A stretch of DNA of 40,608 nt, taken from Streptomyces spongiae. Lineage in GTDB: Bacteria > Actinomycetota > Actinomycetes > Streptomycetales > Streptomycetaceae. Below the pieces are notes generated by a model that saw nothing but the letters and a program-made list of their open reading frames with translations, did no database searches and was not told where the DNA came from. Shown one piece after another: positions 1 to 7,285 of this stretch. A program made the position numbers and the translations under genes. The stretch is taken from positions 1 through 40,608 of the forward strand of contig NZ_VJZC01000030.1 of NCBI RefSeq assembly GCF_009377185.1, given 5' to 3'. Position 1 is the first letter of the stretch; each line of letters opens with the position of its first letter.

Positions 1-81
1 GCTCCCAACGCTCCGACCGGCAACCCCCCGCCGCCCCGCGAACTCAGCCGGTCCTGCCGCTCCCGGCGGCTCAGCCGCTGA
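1..81 (+). CDS. C-terminal end of an upstream gene (partial)
   Basis: The first frame is open from the window edge for 26 codons and closes with TGA at 79-81, which overlaps the ATG of the next gene by one base (TGATG). The tail is rich in Pro, Arg and Ser and carries no motif. The tight junction suggests an upstream gene co-transcribed with the GUN4 gene. Its function cannot be judged from this fragment. Confidence 0.4.
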   Translation, partial: APNAPTGNPPPPRELSRSCRSRRLSR

Positions 82-563
82 TGCCCGCCGTCCGCGCTCC
101 CGTCCGCAGGTCGCTGATCACGCTCGAAGCCCTGCTCGCCGAGCACGAGACCGAGCACGCCGATCTGCTGACGACGACACTGCTCCTGGAAGCGGTCGAC
201 AGACTCGAAACCGGGTGGCTGCGCCGGTCCGACGGGAAACGCCTGCCCGAGGCCCTGCTCTCCGGGATCGACTCCCTCTGGTCGCGATTCTCGGGCGGGG
301 CCTACGGCTTCGGTGCGCAGGTGCGCCGCGCCCGTGTGAGCGGCGGTCGGCATGCGGACTTCATGGCGCTCTCCGTGGGATACGGCTGGCGTTCCTCGCC
401 GTACGAGACCGTGCCCAAGTACCAGCACTTCACCGGCGCGGCCGGGAGGTTCGCCTTCTTCCCGACACTGCGCAACCCCCAGAGCGAGCAGTATCGGGAC
501 TGGTACGACCAGTGGACCGAGACGGTGCTCGCCGTCCATCTGCGGCTTCGCGAGAGGGGATGA
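81..563 (+). CDS. GUN4-domain protein
   Basis: This is a 160-residue protein that I recognise as a GUN4 domain. Residues about 13-75 follow the family pattern: a leading leucine-rich helix, then ADLLTTTLLLEA, GWL, an LP motif, IDSLW and a GAYGFGAQ motif corresponding to the SNGRFGFSVQ core. A YGWR and an FFPTLRN segment follow. In cyanobacteria and plants GUN4 binds tetrapyrroles and activates Mg-chelatase. In actinobacteria the domain occurs without chlorophyll synthesis, often beside signalling or protease modules, and its ligand there is unknown to me. The start overlaps the stop of the preceding gene, and a band-7-like membrane protein follows 7 nt after its stop, so the three look like one operon. 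Confidence 0.75.
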   Translation: MPAVRAPVRRSLITLEALLAEHETEHADLLTTTLLLEAVDRLETGWLRRSDGKRLPEALLSGIDSLWSRFSGGAYGFGAQVRRARVSGGRHADFMALSVGYGWRSSPYETVPKYQHFTGAAGRFAFFPTLRNPQSEQYRDWYDQWTETVLAVHLRLRERG

Positions 564-570
564 GTCTCCG

Positions 571-2469
571 TTGATCCTGTTACTGGTGCTGTTGTTGGTC
601 GTGGGGATTGCGGTATTGAGCAGTCTCATCGGTTACGGCGCGGCCAGATCGAAGCGTGAGAGACCATCACGTTCAGGGCGGCAGTCCGGCGCCCTGGCCG
701 GAATCGGAGCAGGCGTGCTGGTCTCCTGGGCGGGTCTCTGCGTGGTACCCGCGGGCCATGTCGGCATCGTCCACAGAAGGTTCGGGAGGGCCCATCCGGA
801 CCAGCGCTTCAAGAGGATCACACCCCACGACGCGCGCGGTGTCCAGGCACGCGCCCTTCTGCCGGGCCGACCGTACTGGCTCACCCCCTTCGTCCACAGC
901 GTCGAGTTCGTACCGCGGATCCATGTGCCGGCGGGACAGATCGGACTCGTCGTCGCCACCGAGGGCGCCAAGCGCGAGCCAGGGCGAGTCCTCGGCCGGT
1001 ACGTGGAGTGCGACAACTTCCAGGACGGTCCGGCGTTCCTGCTCGGCGGTGGCGAACAGGGCAGACAGCTCGCGTTCCTCCGCGGCGACAGCTCGTACTA
1101 CATCAACACCGCTCTCTTCCATGTCGAAGTCGTACCCCGGACCTATGTGGAGCCGGGCACGGTCGGACTGGTCATCGCCAAGGACGGCGCCATCAGGCCC
1201 CCGGACCGTCCTTTCGGCCGGTACGTGGAGTGCGACAACTTCCAGGACGGTCCGGCGTTCCTCCTCGGTGGCGGCGAACAGGGCAGACAACTGGCGATCC
1301 TCACCGGCGGCACGCACTACGACATCAATCCGTACCTGTTCGAGGTGATCACCGGCAGCAGCGTGGGCGGTTCGGGGCGGGGCGGCTCGGACGGTCTCAG
1401 TGCCGAGCGACTGAAGGAGATCGCGATCCCCGTCGGCCATGCCGGAGTAGTGATCACCCTGGACGGCGCCGAGCCGGACAGAGCAGAGCGCCGGGTCGGC
1501 CCGATCGTCAAGGGCCACAGGAGCTTCCGCCTGCCCTGGGTGTTCCTCGGGAGCGGAGGGTGGCGGGGCGTACAGGAGGAGACCCTCGGCGAGGGCTCTG
1601 TCTACGCGCTCAACCCGTGGTTCGTACGCGTCGTACTCATACCCACCCGCCTGCTCATCCTGGACTGGAGCAACAAGGGCGGTTCCCAGTCGGACAACAA
1701 CTACGATGCCGCGCTGGACCGGATCAGGGTCAACGTCCAGGGGCACCGGCTCCAGGTGGAGCTCCGGCAGACGCTGAACATCCCCGAGACCGCCGCTCCC
1801 CGGCTGGTCAGCGAGTTCGGCGACTCCTCGACGTCAGGGGTGGGCGGTTTGGTCAACAACCCCGCCCCGGTACAGAGGTTCGTCGAACGGGTGCTTGGTG
1901 GCGCCGTGGACACGTACTTCAACGGCATCGCCGCCGAGTCCACGGTGGAGGAGTTCCTCACCCGGTACGCCAGCATCCGCACGGACCTGGCGGCGCAGGT
2001 ACGCAATGCCCTCGCCGGGTGGGGAGTCGAAGCGGCGAGCACCAACCTGGGTGAGTTCGAATCCCTGGACGATGACCTCGACAAGGCCCGCAAGAGAGTG
2101 TTCGAAGCGCAGACACGCACCCAGGAACTGGAGGAGCAGAAGAAGAACGCCCACATCAAGGCGGAGATCCGGCACATAGAGCTCGCGGCCGAGCGGGAAC
2201 ACGTACTGCTGGACGTCGTGAAGCTGGAACGCAGGATCGAGCTTCTAGGCCGGGACACCGTCGCCATGCACATGTTCCTGGCGGAACTCAAGCACATGAA
2301 CGTGCCGCAGGTCGTCAGTGGGGACGCGGAGTCCTTGCTGAAGTACCTGCCCCTGCAGCGCGCCCTGGAGATCATCGATGGGGCGAAGCGGCATGCTGAA
2401 CAGTCGGCCCTGCCGCAGAGCGCCCCGGCAGAAGAGGACCTTGGGGTCGGCGAAGGCGGACCGATTTAG
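571..2469 (+). CDS. Membrane-anchored SPFH/band-7-like protein
   Basis: Translation from TTG 571 (GAGAGGGGA ribosome site just upstream) gives 632 residues. Two hydrophobic segments lie at about 1-25 and 43-62. Band-7-like strands of the type (V/I)-x-x-G-x-(V/I/A)-G-(L/I/V)-V occur four times, near residues 59, 119, 193 and 286. A prohibitin-like body follows, and a charged coiled coil spans about 500-560. SPFH proteins form oligomeric scaffolds on membranes; that role here is inferred from the family. Codon 4 is TTA, so translation may depend on the bldA tRNA. No ATG gives a better start, and the true start could be a few codons away. It sits directly behind the GUN4 gene and converges on a TIR gene. 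Confidence 0.65.
   Translation: MILLLVLLLVVGIAVLSSLIGYGAARSKRERPSRSGRQSGALAGIGAGVLVSWAGLCVVPAGHVGIVHRRFGRAHPDQRFKRITPHDARGVQARALLPGRPYWLTPFVHSVEFVPRIHVPAGQIGLVVATEGAKREPGRVLGRYVECDNFQDGPAFLLGGGEQGRQLAFLRGDSSYYINTALFHVEVVPRTYVEPGTVGLVIAKDGAIRPPDRPFGRYVECDNFQDGPAFLLGGGEQGRQLAILTGGTHYDINPYLFEVITGSSVGGSGRGGSDGLSAERLKEIAIPVGHAGVVITLDGAEPDRAERRVGPIVKGHRSFRLPWVFLGSGGWRGVQEETLGEGSVYALNPWFVRVVLIPTRLLILDWSNKGGSQSDNNYDAALDRIRVNVQGHRLQVELRQTLNIPETAAPRLVSEFGDSSTSGVGGLVNNPAPVQRFVERVLGGAVDTYFNGIAAESTVEEFLTRYASIRTDLAAQVRNALAGWGVEAASTNLGEFESLDDDLDKARKRVFEAQTRTQELEEQKKNAHIKAEIRHIELAAEREHVLLDVVKLERRIELLGRDTVAMHMFLAELKHMNVPQVVSGDAESLLKYLPLQRALEIIDGAKRHAEQSALPQSAPAEEDLGVGEGGPI
992..1262 (+). repeat. Internal tandem duplication in the SPFH-like gene
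   Basis: A 49-bp stretch at 992-1040 recurs without mismatch at 1214-1262, a period of 222 bp or 74 codons. Similarity continues with scattered third-position changes for roughly 35 bp downstream. Both copies encode the RYVECDNFQDG segment followed by a glycine-rich GGGEQGRQLA. The repeat is in frame and covers one band-7-like unit, so it looks like a recent in-frame duplication or gene conversion. Confidence 0.9.
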
Positions 2470-2537
2470 GACTCACTCCACGAGGGACCGTCCCCTCCGC
2501 CTCGGCCGTCCCGACTGCCGCGTGTGTTCCTCTGACG

Positions 2538-3125
2538 TCAGCGGTCACGCAGGGCCCGCGCGATCTCGTCGACCCGCCGTTCATACACACCGTCGTGCCC
2601 CGAGCCGTCGCCCAGTCCGCGAAAGTCCGCGAAATACCGGGTGGCGGCGAACTCCGGCAACTCCACGTCCCCCAGCACGACAGGGATGAACAGCCGGCCG
2701 GACTCGATCGACGGCTGCATCAGGGCCGCGTACTCCTGCCTGACCCAACCGCTGTTCATCGACGCCGGGCTGAACACCAGCAGTCCGTGGGCCGCCTCGC
2801 GGATCGCGGTCTCGACCGTGTGCACGCGGATCCCACCCGGCCGGCTCACGACTTCGTCGTACGCCACGTTCAGTCCCTTGTCGCGGAGCCGCGCCGCGAA
2901 CGAACGCACCCAGTCGGCGTCTTCGCGGCCGTACGAGACGAACACGTCGTAGCGCGCGGAGCCTTGGGCGGACGGCGCCGGTGCGGGCGGTGGTACCGGC
3001 GGTACGGGGCGGTGCCGGCGTCTGGACAGCTGGTGGCGAACCGCCACGTAGGCGAGGTACGCGCTGACGACACCGGCGACCGTGCCGACCGCGCTCAGGA
3101 GTAATCCAGCCGTATCCACAAACAT
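2538..3125 (-). CDS. Membrane-anchored TIR-domain protein
   Basis: This is a 195-residue protein with one hydrophobic N-terminal helix (about 5-29), a basic and proline-rich linker (30-55) and a C-terminal TIR domain (about 58-190). The domain opens with YDVFVSYGREDADW, has the LRDKGLNVAYDE strand, and carries the conserved GWVRQEY segment whose Glu aligns with the catalytic Glu of TIR NADases. TIR domains hydrolyse NAD or make NAD-derived signals in bacterial immunity. NADase activity is a family inference here. Codon 8 (3102-3104) is TTA. The gene converges on the SPFH-like gene with a 68-nt gap and faces the exporter gene across a shared 400-bp upstream region. Confidence 0.8.
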   Translation of the reverse strand: MFVDTAGLLLSAVGTVAGVVSAYLAYVAVRHQLSRRRHRPVPPVPPPAPAPSAQGSARYDVFVSYGREDADWVRSFAARLRDKGLNVAYDEVVSRPGGIRVHTVETAIREAAHGLLVFSPASMNSGWVRQEYAALMQPSIESGRLFIPVVLGDVELPEFAATRYFADFRGLGDGSGHDGVYERRVDEIARALRDR

Positions 3126-3525
3126 CAGGTTAATGTCCTGCGCCGGTAGTCGGTCGTTGGATCTCGTACGAGTTCTTCCGCTGGTGCGCCGGTGCCACGT
3201 CGCGCTCCGAAGCTCACTTCGCCCGGTCGCGCAGCGTCACTCGCGCCGGGACGCTGACGGCGAGCAGTCCGAGTCCCACCGCGACCGCGGCGAAGGACCC
3301 AGAGCGGCCCTTTTCATCCACGTCACAGAGGCGGACCCGGCGACGCATTGCTCAACCCACCCGTTCGCCGGGCCCATCACGGCCGTCGGAAATCCCTCGA
3401 AGGCCCGCTCAGGATGTCGATTTTCCTGGGTTTCGAGACTGTGGCTGGATCGCGCGGCAGGAGCGGGCGGAAGGTGTCGTTCTGCAAGCCGAGTGCGGCC
3501 TCGCCGCGCCACGAGGGAGATTTCC
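3126..3525. other. Divergent intergenic region between TIR and exporter genes
   Basis: The 400 bp between the TIR and exporter starts must hold both promoters. I see no clear -10/-35 pair or operator. The left half carries a short coding fossil, listed separately. The exporter ribosome site (GAGGGAGA, 3514-3521) is at the right end. Confidence 0.5.
3214..3309 (-). pseudogene. Remnant of a membrane protein C-terminus
   Basis: On the minus strand about 30 codons end in TGA at 3216-3214. They encode a hydrophobic helix (FAAVAVGLGLLAVSV) followed by a short basic tail, which resembles the last membrane helix and tail of an MFS or similar transporter. No upstream part of such a gene is present. 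I read it as a decayed transporter end, but it could be chance. Confidence 0.3.
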
Positions 3526-6003
3526 GTGAACGTCACACCACCGGTGAACGAGCCCCGAGAACGGCAAGTGGCCACGCTGGTCATGGCTTGTCTGGGCATG
3601 TTCGTCGCCTACCTGCCAGTGACTACCGTCTCAGTGAGCCTGCCCGCCATTCAGGCCGCGTTGCACGCGTCGTCCTCCGAACTGACCTGGGTCCAGTCGG
3701 CGTTCCAGCTCCCCATGGCGGCTTTCATCCTCACCGCCGGGGTCTTCGGCGACGTGCACGGCCGCAAGAAGGTGTACCTGGCAGGCCTTGCGTTGGCCGG
3801 CGCGGGGGCTGCCATCGCACTGTCGGCCCACTCGGTCGAGGTTCTGTGGATCGGCCAGGCGTGCGCCGGACTGGGCGCGGCCGCGCTGCTGCCCTCGACC
3901 CTGGCGCTGATCAGCCATGCCGTGCCCGACCCGCGCAAGCGCGCCACGTTCGTCGGACTCTGGGCGGCGTCCCTGATGGCGGCGCTGGCCGTAGGCCCGA
4001 TGATCGCCGGCGTGATCCTTGACCACACCACCTGGCGCTGGATCTACCTGCCGACCATACCGGTGGCCGTCCTCACCCTCGCCGTAGCGGCACCGCTGGT
4101 GACCGACTCCCGCGCCCCCGTCGGGCGCCGACTGGACTGGCCCGGCCAGATCACCGCGGCGGTGGCGATCACGGCGCTGGTCTACGGCGTCATCGAGGGT
4201 GGTGCCGGCTCATTCACCGAAGGCAGGGTGATTGCGGCCCTGACCCTGGCGGCGGTCAGCATCATCGCCTTTGTCGTGGCCGAGCGCCGCAGCTCCAGCC
4301 CCATGCTGGATCTGTCGCTCTTCCGTAGCCCGGCCTTCAGCGCGACGACGCTGATCGCGATGATCACGTTCCTGGGACTGATCGGTTTCTTCTACGTCCT
4401 CAGCCTCTACTTCGGTCTGGTGCAGCGGCTCGACACCCTGCACGCCGGCTACCGGCTGCTGGCCGTGTGTGTGACATCCCTCGTCGTGGGCCCGCTGGCC
4501 GGACGTCTGATGCACAAGATCCCACCACGAGTGATGATCACCACCGGTCTGTTGATCACCACGGGAGCACTGCTCTCCCTGACGTCGATCGACGCCGGGA
4601 CCGGCTTCGGGCCGCTGGCCTGGCGACTGGGTCTGCTCGGCCTCGGCCTGGGGATCGTGATCACCCCCATGACCGCCACCGCCGTCGCGGCGGTGCCACA
4701 CCACCTGGCCGGTATGGCGTCGGCGGGCAACAACGCCTTCCGGCAGGTCGGCGGCGTACTCGGCCCGGCCGTCCTGGGCACCCTGCTGACGACCAAGAGC
4801 ACCGACGCCCTGCCCGACCACCTTCGCGATGTCGGTCTCACCGGGCCGACGGCGCACCGGATCACCGACGTCGCGAACGCGGACGGCCTGGGAGCGGTCG
4901 CCGGGATGGATCTCGGGAAGGACACTGGCCGGGCGCTGGGGGCGCTCTCCGAGTCGTTCCTCGACGGTATCCAACTGTGCCTCGTCGTGGCCGCGTGCCT
5001 GGCCCTGCTCGCAGCGCTCGTGGGTGCCGTACTGCTGCGGACGCCACAACGCGCCACGACGCCGGTGGCCGGCGCTGCGGATCAGACGGCACCGGAGGAG
5101 CCTGAGACCTTCGCCGAAGTGGAGTCGGAGCCGGTGCTGGTCGGCGCCCGGGCCCGAGGGGGATCGGAGCGACCGGGTCCGCGGGTGGGCGTATCCGGGG
5201 CCGCGACCGGCGGTGACACGGTCATCCCTGACGGTGGTTCGGGTCCCATGCTGTACGGCCGGGTACGTGACGCGGCGGGAACGGCCGTCGAAGGAGCCAC
5301 GCTGACACTCATCTCGTCGGCCGGGCGACAACTCGGCCGGGCCGTGGCGCATTTCGAGGGCCGATACCGTATGGACGCGCCGGGTGCGGGATCGTACGTG
5401 CTGATCGCGGCGGCGGAGGGCCACCAACCGCAGGCGTCCTCTGTGGTGGTGGGTGACGAACCGCTGGCCCACGACGTCCTGCTGTCCGCGAACCACGGGT
5501 TGGTGGGCACGGTGATCACGGCCGGAGAGGGCACGCCCGTGGAGGGCGCGACCGTGGCCGTGACCGACGTCCGGGGAGAGGCACTGGCCGCCGAAACGAC
5601 CGACGCACTCGGTGCGTTCGCCTTCGGCGAGCTGCCGGAAGGCGATCTCACCGTGGTGGTGAACGCTGCCGGATTCCGGCCCGCCGCTCTTCCTGTACGG
5701 GTCTTCGGACCTCAACTCGCCCGCCTGGACGTGGCGTTGTGGCCGACAGCAGTCCTGCGGGGGGCCGTGCGAGCAGGGGACGATCGCCGGCCGCTGGACG
5801 ACGCGCGGGTCACGCTCGTGGACAAGGCGGGCAACGTGATCGGTACGGCTACCACCGGGCCGGACGGTGAGTATGCCTTCACCGATCTGGACGCGGGCGA
5901 CTACTCGGTGATTGCCAGCGGCTATCCGCCGGTCGCCGTGCCGGTCGCGGTGGACGGCCCGGCAATCGAGTTCGACCTGGAGCTGACTCATCCGAAGGGC
6001 TGA
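3526..6003 (+). CDS. DHA2-type MFS drug exporter fused to three beta-sandwich repeats
   Basis: GTG 3526 follows a GAGGGAGA site and gives 825 residues. Residues about 1-520 are a DHA2-type (14-helix) major facilitator with the loop motif GVFGDVHGRKK and the helix-5 segment LAVGPMIAGVI. After an acidic linker come three repeats of about 80 residues (near 575-655, 658-738 and 743-822). Each begins with a G-x-V strand and contains a PVEGATV-like turn and a DG-x-Y/F-x-F strand, the pattern of carboxypeptidase-regulatory-like (transthyretin-fold) domains. The exporter part probably moves small hydrophobic compounds by proton antiport. The role and side of membrane of the repeats are unknown. There is no adjacent regulator gene. 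A strong hairpin follows the gene. Confidence 0.8.
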   Translation: MNVTPPVNEPRERQVATLVMACLGMFVAYLPVTTVSVSLPAIQAALHASSSELTWVQSAFQLPMAAFILTAGVFGDVHGRKKVYLAGLALAGAGAAIALSAHSVEVLWIGQACAGLGAAALLPSTLALISHAVPDPRKRATFVGLWAASLMAALAVGPMIAGVILDHTTWRWIYLPTIPVAVLTLAVAAPLVTDSRAPVGRRLDWPGQITAAVAITALVYGVIEGGAGSFTEGRVIAALTLAAVSIIAFVVAERRSSSPMLDLSLFRSPAFSATTLIAMITFLGLIGFFYVLSLYFGLVQRLDTLHAGYRLLAVCVTSLVVGPLAGRLMHKIPPRVMITTGLLITTGALLSLTSIDAGTGFGPLAWRLGLLGLGLGIVITPMTATAVAAVPHHLAGMASAGNNAFRQVGGVLGPAVLGTLLTTKSTDALPDHLRDVGLTGPTAHRITDVANADGLGAVAGMDLGKDTGRALGALSESFLDGIQLCLVVAACLALLAALVGAVLLRTPQRATTPVAGAADQTAPEEPETFAEVESEPVLVGARARGGSERPGPRVGVSGAATGGDTVIPDGGSGPMLYGRVRDAAGTAVEGATLTLISSAGRQLGRAVAHFEGRYRMDAPGAGSYVLIAAAEGHQPQASSVVVGDEPLAHDVLLSANHGLVGTVITAGEGTPVEGATVAVTDVRGEALAAETTDALGAFAFGELPEGDLTVVVNAAGFRPAALPVRVFGPQLARLDVALWPTAVLRGAVRAGDDRRPLDDARVTLVDKAGNVIGTATTGPDGEYAFTDLDAGDYSVIASGYPPVAVPVAVDGPAIEFDLELTHPKG

Positions 6004-6113
6004 CGGGTCACCCGATCAGCAACTGCCGACTGAGAAGGCAAAGGAACTACCGGACCGGATCGAGCGGCCGGGACGGTAGGGGCGCGTCCGTGGGGACGGG
6101 AGCGCGCCCGCGG

Positions 6114-6155
6114 GTGGTCCGGGGCCCCGACTCCCCCCGGGGGGTCCCGGACCAC
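6114..6155 (+). terminator. Hairpin downstream of the exporter gene
   Basis: A perfect 10-bp stem (6114-6123 with 6146-6155) closes a GC-rich inner segment that can pair further. It lies about 110 nt after the exporter stop. There is no U-run, which is common for Streptomyces terminators. Confidence 0.6.
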
Positions 6156-6346
6156 GATGTCGCAACACGGCGGAAGCGCCTGCCGCGATCAGAGGCTCGG
6201 TTCATGGGTGAGCTGTTTGACCTGGCGCAGGATGAGGGCCGTCCGAACGGGGCGGTGCGTTTCCTTGCGCGACGGGACTCGGGGTCGGGCGCGGACGGTG
6301 CAGGGCGGCACGGCCGAGTCCGACACGCTGGGGGCGCGCCCCCAGC

Positions 6347-6478
6347 GTGTCGTCACGCCGCCAGTTCGTTTCCCGCGTCGTCGCAGGGACCGCCGCCTCG
6401 GTCGCCGTCGGCACTGTCGGCTACGGCACTCACGACGTGCTCCGCGGCCCCAAGGCGAAGCGCCTCAGCATCCCGTCT
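6347..6478 (+). pseudogene. Fragment: Tat-type start of a metallophosphoesterase
   Basis: From ATG 6347 the reading frame begins with a twin-arginine type signal (SRRQFVSRV followed by a small-residue hydrophobic stretch) and then VLRGPKAKRLSIP. This is how a common Streptomyces secreted metallophosphoesterase begins. The match stops at about codon 43, before any phosphoesterase motif, and the sequence switches to an unrelated fragment on the other strand. It is a truncated relic. Confidence 0.6.
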
Positions 6479-6512
6479 CAGCCGGCGGCGAAGCTGTCCG
6501 TGCCGAGGACGT

Positions 6513-6757
6513 TCAGCAGGCCAGTTTGTCGTGGCTCTCGGTGCCGGGTGTCGCGGTGAAGATGAGGAGGGACTGCGACTGGTCGGGGTCCAGCAGGTTC
6601 TGGCAGAACAGGTCGATGCGACCGACCTGGGGGTGGACGAACCGTTTGGCGCTGTTCCAGTGCAGGCCGATCTCCTGCTGATCCCACAGTGACGTGAACT
6701 CCGCACTGCGGTGCTGCAGGTTCCGAACGAGGCGAGCGGCCTGCGACCGGGGGGCCT
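6513..6757 (-). pseudogene. Fragment: C-terminal MmyB-like ligand domain of an XRE regulator
   Basis: Read on the minus strand, about 80 codons ending in TGA at 6515-6513 give a pattern with LVRNLQHRSAEF, SLWDQQEIG, FVHPQVGRIDL and LLIFTATPG. This is the C-terminal half of the MmyB-like domain that follows a helix-turn-helix in many Streptomyces XRE regulators. The DNA-binding half is missing and the sequence runs into an SDR fragment on the other strand. It is a truncated relic. Confidence 0.65.
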
Positions 6758-6763
6758 TCCCTG

Positions 6764-7252
6764 ATGGAGGCCGCCCGCAGCAGCGAGACGTTCACCCGGC
6801 TGTTGTGGTCGTGGTCGGTACGCCGCTTCGCGCAGGAGCGGCACGGCGCCCTGGACATCCTCATCAACAACGCCGGTGTGATGGACATCCCGGCGGCGCG
6901 GACCGCGGACGGTCTGGACCTGCAGACCGCCACGAACTACACCGGTCCGTTTGTCCTGACCAACCTGCTTCTGCCGCGTCTGACCGACCGCGTGGTCACG
7001 GTCAGCAGCCAACTGCACCGGATGTCCAAGCTGGACGTGGACGACCTGTACTGGCGCACGCGCAAGTACAACGGGATGGACGCCTACCGGGACTCCAAGC
7101 TTGCGGGCGTGCTGTTCTCCCTGGAGTTGCAGCGGCGGCTGACCGCCGCGGGCAGCCGTGTGCGGCGCAAGCCGGGCAAGGCCGGCCTGGACGAGGCCAC
7201 GGCCGGCAGGCTGTGGCAGGCCACCGCCGGGCTGACGGGAGTCGGCCGATGA
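6764..7252 (+). pseudogene. Truncated short-chain dehydrogenase (SDR)
   Basis: Homology to SDR oxidoreductases begins near 6822 with GALDILINNAGVM. It continues through the NYTGPFVLTN helix, the VSS strand and the catalytic YRDSK (Y-x-x-x-K). The N-terminal Rossmann motif TGxxxGxG is absent. The frame jumps directly from the [11 protein letters not shown] helix to a C-terminal GLDEATAGRLWQ segment, so some 80 residues between them are gone. The frame is open, but with its cofactor site and substrate loop lost the product should be inactive. It converges on the acyl-CoA ligase gene, 33 nt away. Confidence 0.7.
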
Positions 7253-7285
7253 CCTGCCGCCTCGGTGCGCAGGAGGGTGGGTGGG

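Noticed and set aside
3082..3525. Longer start for the exporter protein
   Set aside because: The upstream in-frame part has no ribosome site and reads as arginine-rich filler, while GTG 3526 has a good site and leads straight into the first membrane helix.
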